This document shows, one piece after another, positions 45,401 to 57,471 of a stretch of 64,000 nucleotides of DNA; positions within the stretch are counted from its first letter, which is position 1; every line of letters starts with the position of its first letter. Source of the DNA: Gordionus sp. m RMFG-2023 (Eukaryota > Nematomorpha > Gordioida > Chordodea > Parachordodidae); the NCBI RefSeq assembly GCF_954871325.1, contig NC_088779.1:25158869-25222868 (forward strand), written 5' to 3'. Under the pieces are notes generated by a model. That model worked only from the letters and a program-made list of their open reading frames with translations. It did not search any database and was not told the DNA's origin. Both the position numbers and the translations under genes were made by a program.

Positions 45401-48400
45401 TGAACCTCACTCTAAACTTTAGATAATGCCGAGGACACGACTTATAAAAATATTTACAAGAGATAATTTTATTTTAAAATTTGATGTTTAAAATATTAAT
45501 GGGTTAATAATATCAATTATATAGAATATTTCTAAAAAAATGGCGTCGTCTGGCTATAAAAGAAATATGGGGAATTATAATTTAAAATTTTATAACAATT
45601 AATAAAGAAACAAAAAAATTCAAATTTAATTAACATTGAAAAATATATTTAAAAAATTTGGCGGCGTAGGAAGGGTTTATAGCCCCTCTATAAAATCTAA
45701 AAAGGAGGGCTAAAAATCAAAATAATTTTTTTTAGCGTATAATGTAGCCCCATGTAATCTTTTTCCCTCCCGGCTAAACATCTCTGGTATTAATTGTTAT
45801 ATTACAAATAATTTAAGATCTAGTTTTGTATAGATCCTAATTGTTTTTTTATATTGAATTTAAAATAAATTTACATTTTTAAATTGTGATATATATATTT
45901 ATCATAAAATTAATGTTTAAAAGAAATATTTAACAATTTTCTTAAACATAATAATTAAACTGAGCAATTTTGAAAGAAATGCCATCAAAAAAATATCATT
46001 GAATTATTGATCACTTCTTATATTAATAATAAACAATTTTTATTGATTTAAAAAATATAAAAGTTAATGGATGCCATAACAGCAAATTAAAAATGGCGTC
46101 TAAAAAATTTGAAAGGCATTTTATTTATAATTACGAAACCCACCTTAGCCTGCCTACATCATGTCATGGCTCATGTATATAATATATACTAACCCTGTAG
46201 CTAGGAGATACTCTGCTTAAATTGGTATTATGCCATGAAATATTTTGGAATGACTGCTTTGAAATACGGGTCACTCCCAAATGCTCGACACTTATTAATT
46301 ACTACAGCAGGTGGTTAGTGTGGCCCTGGCCTAAAATGACATGAATTTATTTTGAAAAAGGTTTGGTGCTGTAAATTATTTTTTTCGCCCACCCTACTCT
46401 GAGACGTAAATTTGCCTTATTTCTAACATAAAGATTGAATTTAAATATCTAAAAAAGCCATTCAAATTTTAGATTACTATAGTCAATATAAGTAGAGTTT
46501 GCACAGTTCTGCCCAAAGCCTGACAGGGGCCATGTAAAGATATTTTTGCGGGCTAACTAATTGCTTATGAAATAATTATACATACTTATTAATGAATTTT
46601 AACTTTTAATTATACAATACTTTTTTATTAGAATGATTTTAAATAAAAATATATTCACATATGCGACTCCCATGCCACTTACGAGTTTTTGTTAATCACT
46701 TACGAGGTTGTGATGTTTGTTTTTTTCTTCTTAGTTTTAATGTTATGATTAAAAATACTAGTTTTATTGGTCATTAAATCACGCTTTTTTGAGAGATTTT
46801 ATCTGGCTTATAAATGAACTTATTTATCTAAAAATAAAATGTCACTTACTAGGTCTTGCATTGGTGACGACGATATAACTTTTATTAAAAAAAAATTAAT
46901 TAAAATCGGCCCGGGCAGCTATAGTGATAAATTTAAATCATGCCAGGCCGAGCAAAAGATTATCCGGGCAAGGCAAAAACTGAGACCAGACCGGACTTGA
47001 AAATTTTTGCTATTTGTAGATCGCTGCTAGACATGTTTAAATAAAATACCGCACATAGGTTATAATAAAAAAATATTGCCTAGATGAGAATAATTATCTA
47101 TTCATACGACTATATTCAGTGAATTTGGCTCACTCCATGTCAAACCAAACACCTTTCGGTCGACCCCTTTTAGTTTCGAGCACGTTATATATGTTCCGCT
47201 AATATCTGAAACAAAATTAGCTGATTAGCAATTATATTACCTGAGGTATTGGGAATCAAAGGTACAAAAATCGGGTTTTTTTAAAGCTTTTACTTATGTT
47301 AAATAATGAATTTTAAATTAAAAGCTAAATTAGTTTATATTAATTACTATTAATTGATAATTAAGGGGGAAACATCAATGTTAATTTTTTTTAAATGCTA
47401 TCTTATGTCCAGTAGAAATATTAATATTTCGAAATGATTGTGAGTTTCAATTATATAATTTTTTTTTCAATTATTCATTTACTATTTTTCTTATAATTTC
47501 ATCAATAATGAGCACGGGTGGGTAATTATTTTAAAAAATATCGCGAATTAATATATAAAAATATATATGGCGATACATGAACATTTCAGTGCAATAAGAC
47601 TTTTTTTTTGTCATTTAAAAATAATTTCAAGGAATTAAAATTGATTTAGGATAATATAAGGCATTTTAAAAAAATAATTAAAATTTTTAGCCATATTTTA
47701 AGAATAAAAAAAATTTCTCAGTATGCCTAATATTACTCGTGATTATAATGCCTTTAAAATGATTTTTGACGGTATAAAAAGTTTTTATCGCATCGAAATG
47801 TTCATACAAAACGCCATACGTTTTTTTATATAACATTCACGATCACGATATCTCAATTTTTATTAATTATGCAGCCATGTTAATTATTGAAGGTGTTATT
47901 TGAAAGATAGTAAAAAAAATCTAGAAAATAAAAACTTGAAAAATTGAAGCTCATTATATGTTCGAAATATTAATTTTCAAAAGGATATAGGATGACCAAT
48001 ATTTATAAAAATGTAATTTTGATGCCCCCCCCCTCCTATAATTATCAATCATTGACTTAGTTATAAATATTAGATCCAATATTCGTATTGTTTTCGTTAT
48101 CTCAAGTAATATAAATGCTAATTAGCTTAAATTCTGATATTATTGGAACATAACATAACGTGCTTGCAAATTTTTACCGAAATTGAAAGAGGTCGGCCGA
48201 AAATCTCTATTTTCTTTCTCATTTGACATGGAAGAACAGATTTACAATGTCTCCACTAAAATTTATATTTTACTATTTGTGGTATATAAATTGTCCAGTT
48301 GTTAATGACATATTATTTTAGATTTTTTATTTATTTGAATATTTAAAATTAGGGCTAGCCTATTCTATTTCAAAGATTTATAAATGATTTATTTAGGTTT

Positions 48401-51400
48401 GGAATATGTCTTCCTTCCCAATCATAACCCTGAAATACAGCTTTGATTTAAAGTTATACAATTGGAAATACACTCAATATTCGTGTTTTAATGCAGACGA
48501 TACATTATTGTTAGTTTCTGGAGTCCATTTTGGATCGCATAGTACTTCAGGAGAAATTGCTGTTTTTAACGTAATAGGTAGAATTTATATATTAAATTTT
48601 GATAAGAATAGGAAGGAAGAGATTTATATATCCAAATTGTTTGATAAACTAAAATAGGTCATATTTATTTGATTTAAAAAAAAGATGGCCAATTTACGTT
48701 ACAATGCCGTGTTATAAATAGACCTTACGACGTTTTCGGAACTTGGTACAACGAGGATTATCTCATATCCGGTAATCTTCATTGGTTCGGTCATTTGCTA
48801 TCTTGTTCTTCCTTGTGGATTAACAAAGCCTGGCAGGTTTAATTTGAATTCATCATGCATAAATGCGCTAAGAATTTTTTTTTAAATGTTTCTCATAAAT
48901 TCTCGTTTATCCTAATCATATCATGTAATCTAACTGAATTATTTGTTTAGGAAACAGATTCCGAACTAGAAACAGTCGTCATGAGAACTTTTAAGTTTTT
49001 CAACGTTAACGGTAGTTCCGTTAGAAATATTATGGTTTGCGACTGCCTAACATCTCTTCCTACCAAAGAAAACCAAATAAATGTTGATTCAGATGCCCAA
49101 TTAAGCGAAACAGACGCCAACCATAATTATCAGATAGATAATAGGATTAAAACGAACGAACAAAACGAAATACCACCCTGGGCATCAACCTCTGTAGATC
49201 TTCCTACATCTTCTTCCGGTTCTTCCACTTCATCAACATCTACGCTATCGTCTGCTAATTTAAAGGACCCGAGAAATTCAAAAAGATCATTAAATGATTC
49301 GCGTAAACACGCGTTAAATGGCGATAAATATTTGGTCTTCACGACAGGTTATTTTAAATTTGAAAAAATTACAATGGCGGAAAAGAAATTTAATAAAAAT
49401 AAAATAAAAAGTTCTAATTTAGAAAAAAAGGGTAATTAATTTAAAAAAATATATATATTGTATTAAAATCTGAGTTTAAAAACCGGAACTAGTAAAGGGT
49501 TCTGATTCCTGAAAATTCTAAAATGGGAGCCGAGAGGTTCAGTTGTTGTATTTGATCCTATTCCGAGGTTTCTGGTAAAAAGGTTATTTTTATAGCTCAT
49601 CACTAACTTTATAGAAGTTTAGGATGTATTTATTTTTTAAGTGAAAGTAAATCGGACCTGTTTAAACTAGTGTTGTTAAACGTCCCGTTTTCAAGTTTTA
49701 TAATTGGCTAAATCAATATTTTAACAAGAAAACAATTGTATAAGTATTGAGATTTTGCTGATAGATGGCTAAACCTTTATGCAATCCATGGGCGAAATTT
49801 TCAGGCTTGGGTAATATTTTTGTGGATAAAATATTGAGTTAGCCGTTTTTAAAAATCGGCTCAAATTGAGCCGTTTAACAACACTATTTTAAACTGCTCC
49901 AAAATCCGATTTAATAAAAGCTGCCTGCATTTAGAAATTATAGTTAACCGAAATATGCGTTTATTTCAGCCATTGCGGGTTATTGGCGGTATTACGACTC
50001 GAGATTCATAGATTTTTAAATTGGAAATGTATTTCCCATGTATCTTATATCTACCCTGTAAATTTCCGACAATTCTACATATTGCCTATTTACGCATATC
50101 ATCAGTAACACATTTATTTACTAGATTTTTTGATCTATATAGATATCTCTTTCCTTCCCCCTTCTTACATTTCATAGGTTCAAAAACTTATGTACCCCAT
50201 CAAATAGGATTTAAACTGATAAAACCTATCAAGTTACCTACCATTTCTCAAGCGTTAGCCATATTAAACCCATCATCTTCGGCTCACAGAGATAACAGAG
50301 ACTACCCGGAAACTGTCGGTTTGGAAACTGATGCTGACACTATTCACGATTATAATCCTCTTATTTACAGGGGAGCACGTTCATTTCCCAACAATGAATT
50401 TCAGAATTATCCCGAGCAGGTAAACATTTTTTTTAGAATTTAGGTATTATTATTTTTTTATAAAAAGGTATTATATAATTTATTTTATGATTATTTTATT
50501 TACTAGATGGATTTTGATAGCATAGATCACCTGATCGATTTTAACGGGCACATCATAGGAATGACCTTTTCTCCTGATCAAAAGTGATCCCTATTTTAAT
50601 GATGTTTTTAAAAAAACGGAATATTAGTGTTAGAGATGGACAATATTTAGAATCATTAAATTTGTTTTTTATATACATTCATACAAAAGTTTGATGGAAG
50701 GCAACAAATAAGTTTTAAATATTTTATCACATAATACTTTATTACTAAATTTTATATTTTTCTAACATGTATTTATATCAATTCACAATCATTTAACCTA
50801 AAAATGTTAATGCTAAAAATGGTTAATTTAATAATAATAACAAATTAATGTATGAATGTATATAAAAAACAAATTTAATGATTCTAAATATTGTCCATCT
50901 CTAACATTCCACCCTCCAAAGAAATCCAGCCTAGGTCTCTTTGAGTGCCGAAAAATCGTCCCGATGTTCTTGATTTTTTACTATTATTATCGTTTCATAT
51001 GTCACTTTGCTTTTATCTTTTAGCGTTGTCTTGCTTTTGTCACGTTTTATCGTTGGCTTGTTTTCACCTCGTTGGTTTGTTATTAACGTTTCGTCTCTTT
51101 GCTTATTTGTTTTTGTTCACCTTCCATAGTCATTATTATCATTTTTTTTAAATTATTTTTCAAATCATTATCATTACTATTAGTTAATCAAGAATAATTA
51201 GGAATCATAAGAATAGATCCAATTGAATATAAGAATCGATCCAATTGAATAGAATCATCATTTAGAAAATAATATTGAATTTGTAAGAATGTATAAAGAA
51301 TCGCGTTTTAATGTTTTTTTTTTATTATTTGTGTCGCGTTTTATACAATTTTTTATATTATTTATTTTGCGTTTTATATCGTTTTTTTTTATTTATAATG

Positions 51401-54400
51401 TTTTATATCATTTTTTTTTATTTATATATTTTTTGTTTATTTTTATTTTACATTGAGTTTTATATAGTTTTTTTTATATTTATTTATTTTGTTTATTTTT
51501 ATATGTCAAAAAATAATTTTCCATTGATAAAGTCAAAATTAAAGATTTAAATGAGATATATTATTAATCATATCCTTTTTTATAACTTCTCCCTCCTTAA
51601 AACTTTAAGAGATTTTTAAATTTAAATCCTTTCATCTTAAGTATAAATAAGATTTCACAGTTCCTACAATTACTTTTTTTACTATAAATCGTGGATTCTA
51701 TTTTATTTAAAGTTTTCCATATAGAGATTTCATCTATTTCATTTGTGTTACTTGTTATATTTGTATCATCAGAGTTTTCTTTATTTAAAATTTCATAGTT
51801 ATTAAAGTCATTATACTGAAAATTTTCATTAGTTGACATTTCATTGTCTTAATAATCATCACAATAATTATTTTCACATTTTGAATTTATTATAAGAGTT
51901 TCTTTAATTTTAATGTTTTCTCTAATATTAGTAACATCGACTTTTATAGACATTTCATTGTCTTTATAATCATCACAATAATTATTTTCACATTTTGAAT
52001 TTATTATAAGAGTTTCTTTAATTTTAATGTTTTCTCTAATATTAGTATCATCAACTTTTATATTTGCTCTTACTTTATAGTTACATAATAATTTCAATAT
52101 TGTAATAGCTTCTTCAAAAGTTGAATCTCTGTCTCTTGGTTCAAATGCCTTCATCTTTACATATAGATGATCAGGCAGTTTATAAATTAAATATCTGCTG
52201 CTATTTCAAACTTCATTAATTAAAAAAAAAATTTCTACTTCGTCAATATAATTCCTTATATTGTCTTCACTCCAAATAGGATAATTCATATCAATTAAAT
52301 TTTACTTTATTTCAAAAAAAATTTAAGTTCATCAAATATGTACTTTATTTTATAATTATTTTTATTTGTGCTTATAATTTTATCATTTTTTTATTTTATT
52401 TCGAATGGTTTCATTGCTAATTTTGGACATTGGATTACTCTACATGAAATCCAATAGCAAGTTATAATATTTCATAATTCTGAAAGATTATAACTTGCTA
52501 TTGGATTTCATGTACGAGTAATCCAATGTCCAAAATTAGCAATGAAACCATTCGAAATAAAATAAAAAAAATGATATAATTATAAGCACAAATAAAAATA
52601 ATTATAAAATAAAGTACATATTTGATGAACTTAAATTTTTTTTGAAATAAAGTAAAATTTAATTGATATGAATTATCCTATTTGGAGTGAAGACAATATA
52701 AGGAATTATATTGACGAAGTAGAAATTTTTTTTTTAATTAATGAAGTTAGAAATAGCAGCAGATATTTAATTTATAAACTGCCTGATCATCTATATGTAA
52801 AGATGAAGGCATTTGAACCAAGAGACAGAGATTCAACTTTTGAGGAAGCTATTACAATATTGAAATTATTATGTAACTATAAAGTAAGAGCAAATATAAA
52901 AGTTGATGATACTAATATTAGAGAAAACATTAAAATTAAAGAAACTCTTATAATAAATTCAAAATGTGAAAATAATTATTGTGATGATTATAAAGACAAT
53001 GAAATGTCTATAAAAGTCGATGATACTAATATTAGAGAAAACATTAAAATTAAAGAAACTCTTATAATAAATTCAAAATGTGAAAATAATTATTGTGATG
53101 ATTATTAAGACAATGAAATGTCTATAAAAGTCGATGATACTAATATTAGAGAAAACATTAATATTAAGGAAACTCTTATAATAAATTCAAAATGTGAAAA
53201 TAATTATTGTGATGATTATAAAGACAATGAAATGTCAACTAATGAAAATTTTCAGTATAATGACTTTAATAACTATGAAATTTTAAATAAAGAAAACTCT
53301 GATGATACAAATATAACAAGTAACACAAATGAAATAGATGAAATCTCTATATGGAAAACTTTAAATAAAATAGAATCCACGATTTATAGTAAAAAAAGTA
53401 ATTGTAGGAACTGTGAAATCTTATTTATACTTAAGATGAAAGGATTTAAATTTAAAAATCTCTTAAAGTTTTAAGGAGGGAGAAGTTATAAAAAAATATA
53501 TGATTAATAATATATCTCATTTAAATCTTTAATTTTGACTTTATCAATGGAAAATTATTTTTTGACATATAAAAATAAACAAAATAAATAAATATAAAAA
53601 AAACTATATAAAACTCAATGTAAAATAAAAATAAACAAAAAATATATAAATAAAAAAAAATGATATAAAACATTATAAATAAAAAAAAAACGATATAAAA
53701 CGCAAAATAAATAATATAAAAAATTGTATAAAACGCGACACAAATAATAAAAAAAAAACATTAAAACGCGATTCTTTATACATTCTTACAAATTCAATAT
53801 TATTTTCTAAATGATGATTCAATTCAATTGGATCGATTCTTATATTCAATTGGATCTATTCTTATGATTCCTAATTATTCTTGATTAACTAATAGTAATG
53901 ATAATGATTTGAAAAATAATAAAAAAAAAATGATAATAATGACTATGGAAGGTGAACAAAAACAAATAAGCAAAGAGACGAAACGTTAATAACAAACCAA
54001 CGAGGTGAAAACAAGCCAACGATAAAACGTGACAAAAGCAAGACAACGCTAAAAGATAAAATCAAAGTGACATATGAAACGATAATAATAGTAAAAAATC
54101 AAGAACATCGGGACGATTTTTCGGCACTCAAAGAGACCTAGGCTGGATTTCTTTGGAGGGTGGAATGTTAGAGATGGACAATATTTAGAATCATTAAATT
54201 TGTTTTTTATATACATTCATACATTAATTTGTTATTATTATTAAATTAACCATTTTTAGCATTAACATTTTTAGGTTAATTGATTGTGAATTGATATAAA
54301 TACATGTTAGAAAAATATAAAATTTAGTAATAAAGTATTATGTGATAAAATATTTAAAAACTTATTTGTTGCCTTCCATCAAACTTTTAATTAGATTATT

Positions 54401-57400
54401 ATAGAATAGTCAATGAGATATAACATATCACTTTTTAAATGTACAAGCCTGCTGATAAAGTGCCATTTTGTTTTCTCATATAAATAATTTATTAAAAACT
54501 TAAAAAATATTCTTATGAGAAATCAAAATAACGTGTAATCAGCTGATTTGTATTCCACCACTCTTCGAAACTCATTTTATGAATAAATCATCTGGCTAGT
54601 ATAAGTATAATATATATATGTTATTGATTATAAGTATAGATCATAAAATAATATATATATATTTTTTTATACTAAATCAATTTAATTTGCGCCCATTATA
54701 ATATATATGTATTAGATATAATGTTAAAACAAAAAAAAAGAAAAGAAATATATATTTTTAAAAAAAGATTAAAATAATAACTAATAATTATACAATCATA
54801 AACTATTAATAATAGTAGTGTAAGGCTGGAGATTTTGTTCATAGGTTGTAGAAAAGTTTGAACCTCTATTAGCGAAATCTCATAATATTTTCGACTAAAA
54901 AAATCGGGTTTTTTCGGGCGTTTAACAACACTAGATATTAAAGTACAGCGGTGAATTTGATAAGAAATTTAAACGAAATATTCAGAATCGCACGTGAGAT
55001 GGGTAACTTTTCTTCCTATCTCCTTCAGGAAGGATAGTGCCTGGTAAGCGAAGTTTCCAAGGGTTTATTTGACAACAGGAACGAATTTAATATTGTTTAG
55101 CTCTGAATATTTGCTTATTTTTATTTCCTCCACCGAAAGAAGTGTCTTTGTGGGTTCGAAATTGCCAAATTTGTTTAAAAATGACTAAATATTGAGCAAC
55201 TAAACTAAAATATAGAGCGATGCATGACAGGTCCGAATTAGGTCTTAGAACCTCTTCATAAAAAAATTTCGGGCACGATTTTGAACAAAACTATTAATTT
55301 TTTGGACCAACTGTTCAACATATGTTCGATCAGTAACTCTTACTGGAATTTACCACCTTACATTATACATATATGTATATCATTAAGATATTTATATGTT
55401 AACGTGAGATGTTGGCCTGATGGCTGTATAATATCTAATCCCTTGAATCCGCCTCCTATCGCCCAAGAAATTGAGATTAGAGTAGTGGACATGTCAAATT
55501 TGCAAGTTACTAATAATTTATTAATTTTTTATATCGATAAATTTTTATTTGATTAAATTTATTTGTTTTTTTTAAAGATAATCGATAACCAGATTTTCAC
55601 GTCACATAAAGCCTATACCCATAACGAAGAATGTTTCTTTTTGTTTTTAGACGTGAGCGATGAATACTTAGCGAGGTTACTCTATTGTTTTATTTTATTT
55701 TAAATATTGTCGGAAATAAATGTTTAATTTAAAAATAACACATTATGTTATATAGTGTTGTATACTGCTCGTTTTGAGCCGATTTATAAAGAGGTATTAC
55801 GCAAGCCTGAAGATTTTTCTCATAGATGGCCCAAAGGTTTGGACATCTATTAATGAAATCTCGAGGCTCAGATATGGCTTAAATCAAGCCGTTTAACAAC
55901 AATGTTATATAATCAGAAAACGCAATATAATATAATGATATACCCACAATAACATTGCAAAACCCCCTATCTACAAAATGTTATTTTTAGTTTTATTAAT
56001 CTAATATTTTTTAAAAATGCGTAGCCTACTATTTAAGTAGAAATTCCTTATATGTTATACTTCATTATTTAAAACTCCATTCCCATCTTTTATTTATTTT
56101 TTTGTGAATTTGGGCGAAAAATTTTCACAAAATACTATTATTATTTTTGTTTAATAGGTGATTATACATTTTGTAGATGATAATTTTATTTTTTATTAAG
56201 ATAGCTTTATTTAGCGCTGTTAAACGGCTCGTTTTGAGCCGATTTTTAAAAACTGCGAACTCAATATTTCATCCATAAAAAATTACGCAAGCCTCAAGAT
56301 TTTGGAAAACAAAGGTCTATACATATATTTTCGAAATCTCGAAGCTTAGGCAATATTTTCTGGCTAAAATATTGAGTTAGCCGTTTTAAAAATCAGCTCA
56401 AAATGAGCCGTTTAACTACTAGCTTTATTATCTTGTTAAATTTTATTTTAATAAGTCTCGCTAGGTATTAAAATCTAATTTTTGTCTTTCTGTAATATTT
56501 TTTTTAAAAAAGGTAGTTAGACAGTTTTGCAGTGATAATTATGATATATAGACAATCAGATAGATTCTCCCCATTCAATGGGGAAGCATTTTTTGGTTAC
56601 CCCTAACAACTTTATCATTGATTTTTTATGGTTTAGAAAGCTTTAATTTCATTAATATCACTCACTCCTCTATACCATATAAATTTAGCGGATAATTGAA
56701 TATTTTAACAAATGGATTTATATTTAAAAAAGAAAACTAATTAAAAAATTTTTTTTAGTGGAGCTGAAGATAAATCGGCCTACATATGGGATAGGTACTA
56801 CGAAAATTTATGTGTAGCTAAATTACCTCATTCCGACATCGTCAATTGTGTTAGTTTTGATCCGACTAATTCTCAAATTATGATTACAACTACGGATGAT
56901 AATTATATTAAGGTCTTAATAAAATAAAAATTTTACTATATAAATCATTAAAATTTTCAAAACCAAAATATTTAATTAACGTGATTATTTTTGGCACGGT
57001 CGATATGATAATATTGGATGGACATCGTTTTCGGCCACAAAAGGAGTTTTCTTGAGAAATCATCTTTTCTCACTTGGGTGCCCTAAGTATAGCTATATAT
57101 GTCGGCCCGAAACTCCATTTTAACATTTAAAAATAAAATCAATTTTAAAAAATAACTTATCAAGCGTTTAAAATGTCATTAAAATTTGAATGAGATATTA
57201 GCAGTTTTAAATAGGGGCTTATATTACTTAAGAGTTAAATAATAAATAATTTTGGGGGGAAAAGAAGAGAATAGGGGTTATAAGGTTAATCTCAAAACAA
57301 AAATTCGATTTAATTTTTTTCTAATTATCGACCGTTAAGTTTTTTTTTTGACACATCTCTAGTTTTCATAATTATTATTTTTTTTATAATATCAAGGTTT

Positions 57401-57471
57401 GGGTTTCTAGACGTCTTTTTCGAGATATCAAAATACAAAAATCGGAAATGCAAGGAAACGAGCAGACATAG
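42446..57471 (+). CDS. FBXW5: F-box/WD40 protein, FBXW5 orthologue (11 exons)
   Basis: Exons: 42446-42603, 42640-42877, 48397-48577, 48685-48836, 48951-49347, 50178-50419, 50507-50583, 55388-55505, 55578-55675, 56759-56912, 57397-57471. All introns are GT-AG and the phases close into 629 residues, against 566 in human FBXW5. The F-box (LPDNILLTIFSLLDFNDVVSC) is followed by SWREEF, WD repeats (HDGKMFATCSKDGFIKVWN), SGVHFGSHSTSGEIAV, RPYDVFGTW, KYLVFTTG, YVPHQIGFK, IDHLIDFNGHIIGM, and WPDG ... PPPIAQEIEIRVVD, all in FBXW5 order. The last repeats are SGAEDKSAYIWDRYY and a short tail. It should be a substrate receptor of SCF or CUL4-DDB1 ubiquitin ligases. A Ser-rich insert (about residues 300-340) replaces the human acidic linker. 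Intron 1 is only 36 bp; introns 2 and 7 are swollen by insertions. Confidence 0.93.
43225..43715 (-). pseudogene. hAT transposase remnant in FBXW5 intron 2
   Basis: On the minus strand, NAAYLFGSQYQGEQLTSNEF (near 43690-43620) and then GNLLTIPSFASSSRNWLIW (near 43415) match the HPAAYxLDPRYxG and LLxIPxSSAASERNW motifs of the hAT C-terminal region. Stops and frameshifts interrupt it. Nearby CAAATATTGGCC-like sequences at 43085 and 44350 may belong to its ends. Confidence 0.6.
45095..45780 (+). repeat. Dispersed repeat R1, copy 1 (FBXW5 intron 2)
   Basis: It shares with 59575-60130, in inverse orientation, AACCTGCTAAAATGGAGC, TTTATCACCA, CAACCTACCTATTTGAAAATTT-like and GGGCTAAAAATCA segments over more than 500 bp. 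No ORF is seen; non-autonomous element of unknown class. Confidence 0.6.
45781..47129. other. FBXW5 intron 2, decayed repeats
   Basis: GC-richer patches (GGCCCTGGCCTAAAATG near 46322, GCCTGACAGGGGCCATG near 46518, ATCGGCCCGGGCAGC near 46904) stand out from AT-rich sequence and are probably ends of decayed MITEs. No gene. Confidence 0.35.
47130..48236. repeat. 1.1-kb foldback (imperfect palindrome) in FBXW5 intron 2
   Basis: The left arm CCATGTCAAA, TTTCGGTCGACC, GCACGTTATATATGTTCC, ATTAGCAATTATATTACC is mirrored by GGTCGGCCGAAA, GGAACATAACATAACGTGC and TTTGACATGG on the right. Inner parts also pair (GAACATTTC at 47580 against GAAATGTTC at 47795). The centre is near 47690. No transposase is visible. 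Confidence 0.75.
49668..49886. mobile_element. MITE, TAGTGTTGTTAAAC family, copy 2
   Basis: The ends TAGTGTTGTTAAACG and CCGTTTAACAACACTA pair. The inner AATCGGCTCAAATTGAG and TGGCTAAATCAATATTTTA motifs match copy 1. It lies in FBXW5 intron 5. Confidence 0.8.
50685..50906 (-). repeat. LTR in the left arm (minus orientation)
   Basis: It matches 54166-54389 in reverse complement; it starts TGTTAGAGATGG on the minus strand and ends TTTTA-like at its outer edge. Confidence 0.85.
50685..52468 (-). repeat. Left arm of the giant inverted repeat
   Basis: Reverse complement of the right arm. It is about 117 bp shorter, chiefly because it has one fewer copy of the 114-bp tandem repeat. Confidence 0.92.
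52895..53235 (+). repeat. 114-bp tandem repeat in the gag-like region
   Basis: Three nearly identical units encode a 38-residue repeat with DDTNIRENIKIKETL and CENNYCDDY motifs. Two units lie in the mirrored place of the left arm. Confidence 0.85.
54166..54389 (+). repeat. LTR in the right arm (plus orientation)
   Basis: It starts TGTTAGAGATGG directly after the purine tract and ends CTTTTA before the ATTAG duplication. Confidence 0.87.
54815..54933. mobile_element. MITE, TAGTGTTG family, short copy
   Basis: The right end GCGTTTAACAACACTAG and middle ATTAGCGAAATCTC match the family; the left end is shortened to TAGTAGTGTAAGG. FBXW5 intron 7. Confidence 0.6.
55753..55904. mobile_element. MITE, TAGTGTTG family, copy 4
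   Basis: TAGTGTTGTATACTGCTCG with TTTTGAGCCGATTT on the left; AAATCAAGCCGTTTAACAAC on the right; GAAATCTCGAGGCT in the middle. Shorter than copy 1 by an internal loss. FBXW5 intron 9. Confidence 0.75.
56212..56422. mobile_element. MITE, TAGTGTTG family, copy 5
   Basis: TAGCGCTGTTAAACGGCTCG and AATGAGCCGTTTAACTACTA pair as ends; GAAATCTCGAAGCTTAGG marks the centre. FBXW5 intron 9, about 300 bp from copy 4. Confidence 0.8.

Larger units (their letters stand above)
50628..54389. mobile_element. Giant inverted-repeat insertion made from an LTR retroelement (fossil)
   Basis: The 3.76-kb unit is flanked by a 5-bp duplication ATTAG (50623-50627 and 54390-54394) in FBXW5 intron 7, so it entered as one piece. 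The left arm (50685-52468) is the reverse complement of the right arm (52487-54389) around an 18-bp loop. Each arm ends in a roughly 223-bp LTR with the purine tract TTTGGAGGGTGGAA beside it; a 57-bp start of a further LTR (50628-50684) caps the left side. Each arm holds a gag-like segment with a 114-bp tandem repeat, two copies on the left and three on the right. The arms are nearly identical otherwise, so it is young or kept alike by conversion. It is a rearranged, broken element. Confidence 0.88.
52487..54389 (+). repeat. Right arm of the giant inverted repeat
   Basis: It holds a gag-like region (52668-53474), a T/A-rich stretch, the purine tract and the LTR. The 18-bp loop 52469-52486 separates it from the left arm. 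Confidence 0.92.

Noticed and set aside
50945-51550. Hydrophobic ORFs in the left palindrome arm
   Set aside because: They are antisense readings of the T-rich non-coding part of the LTR-derived arm.
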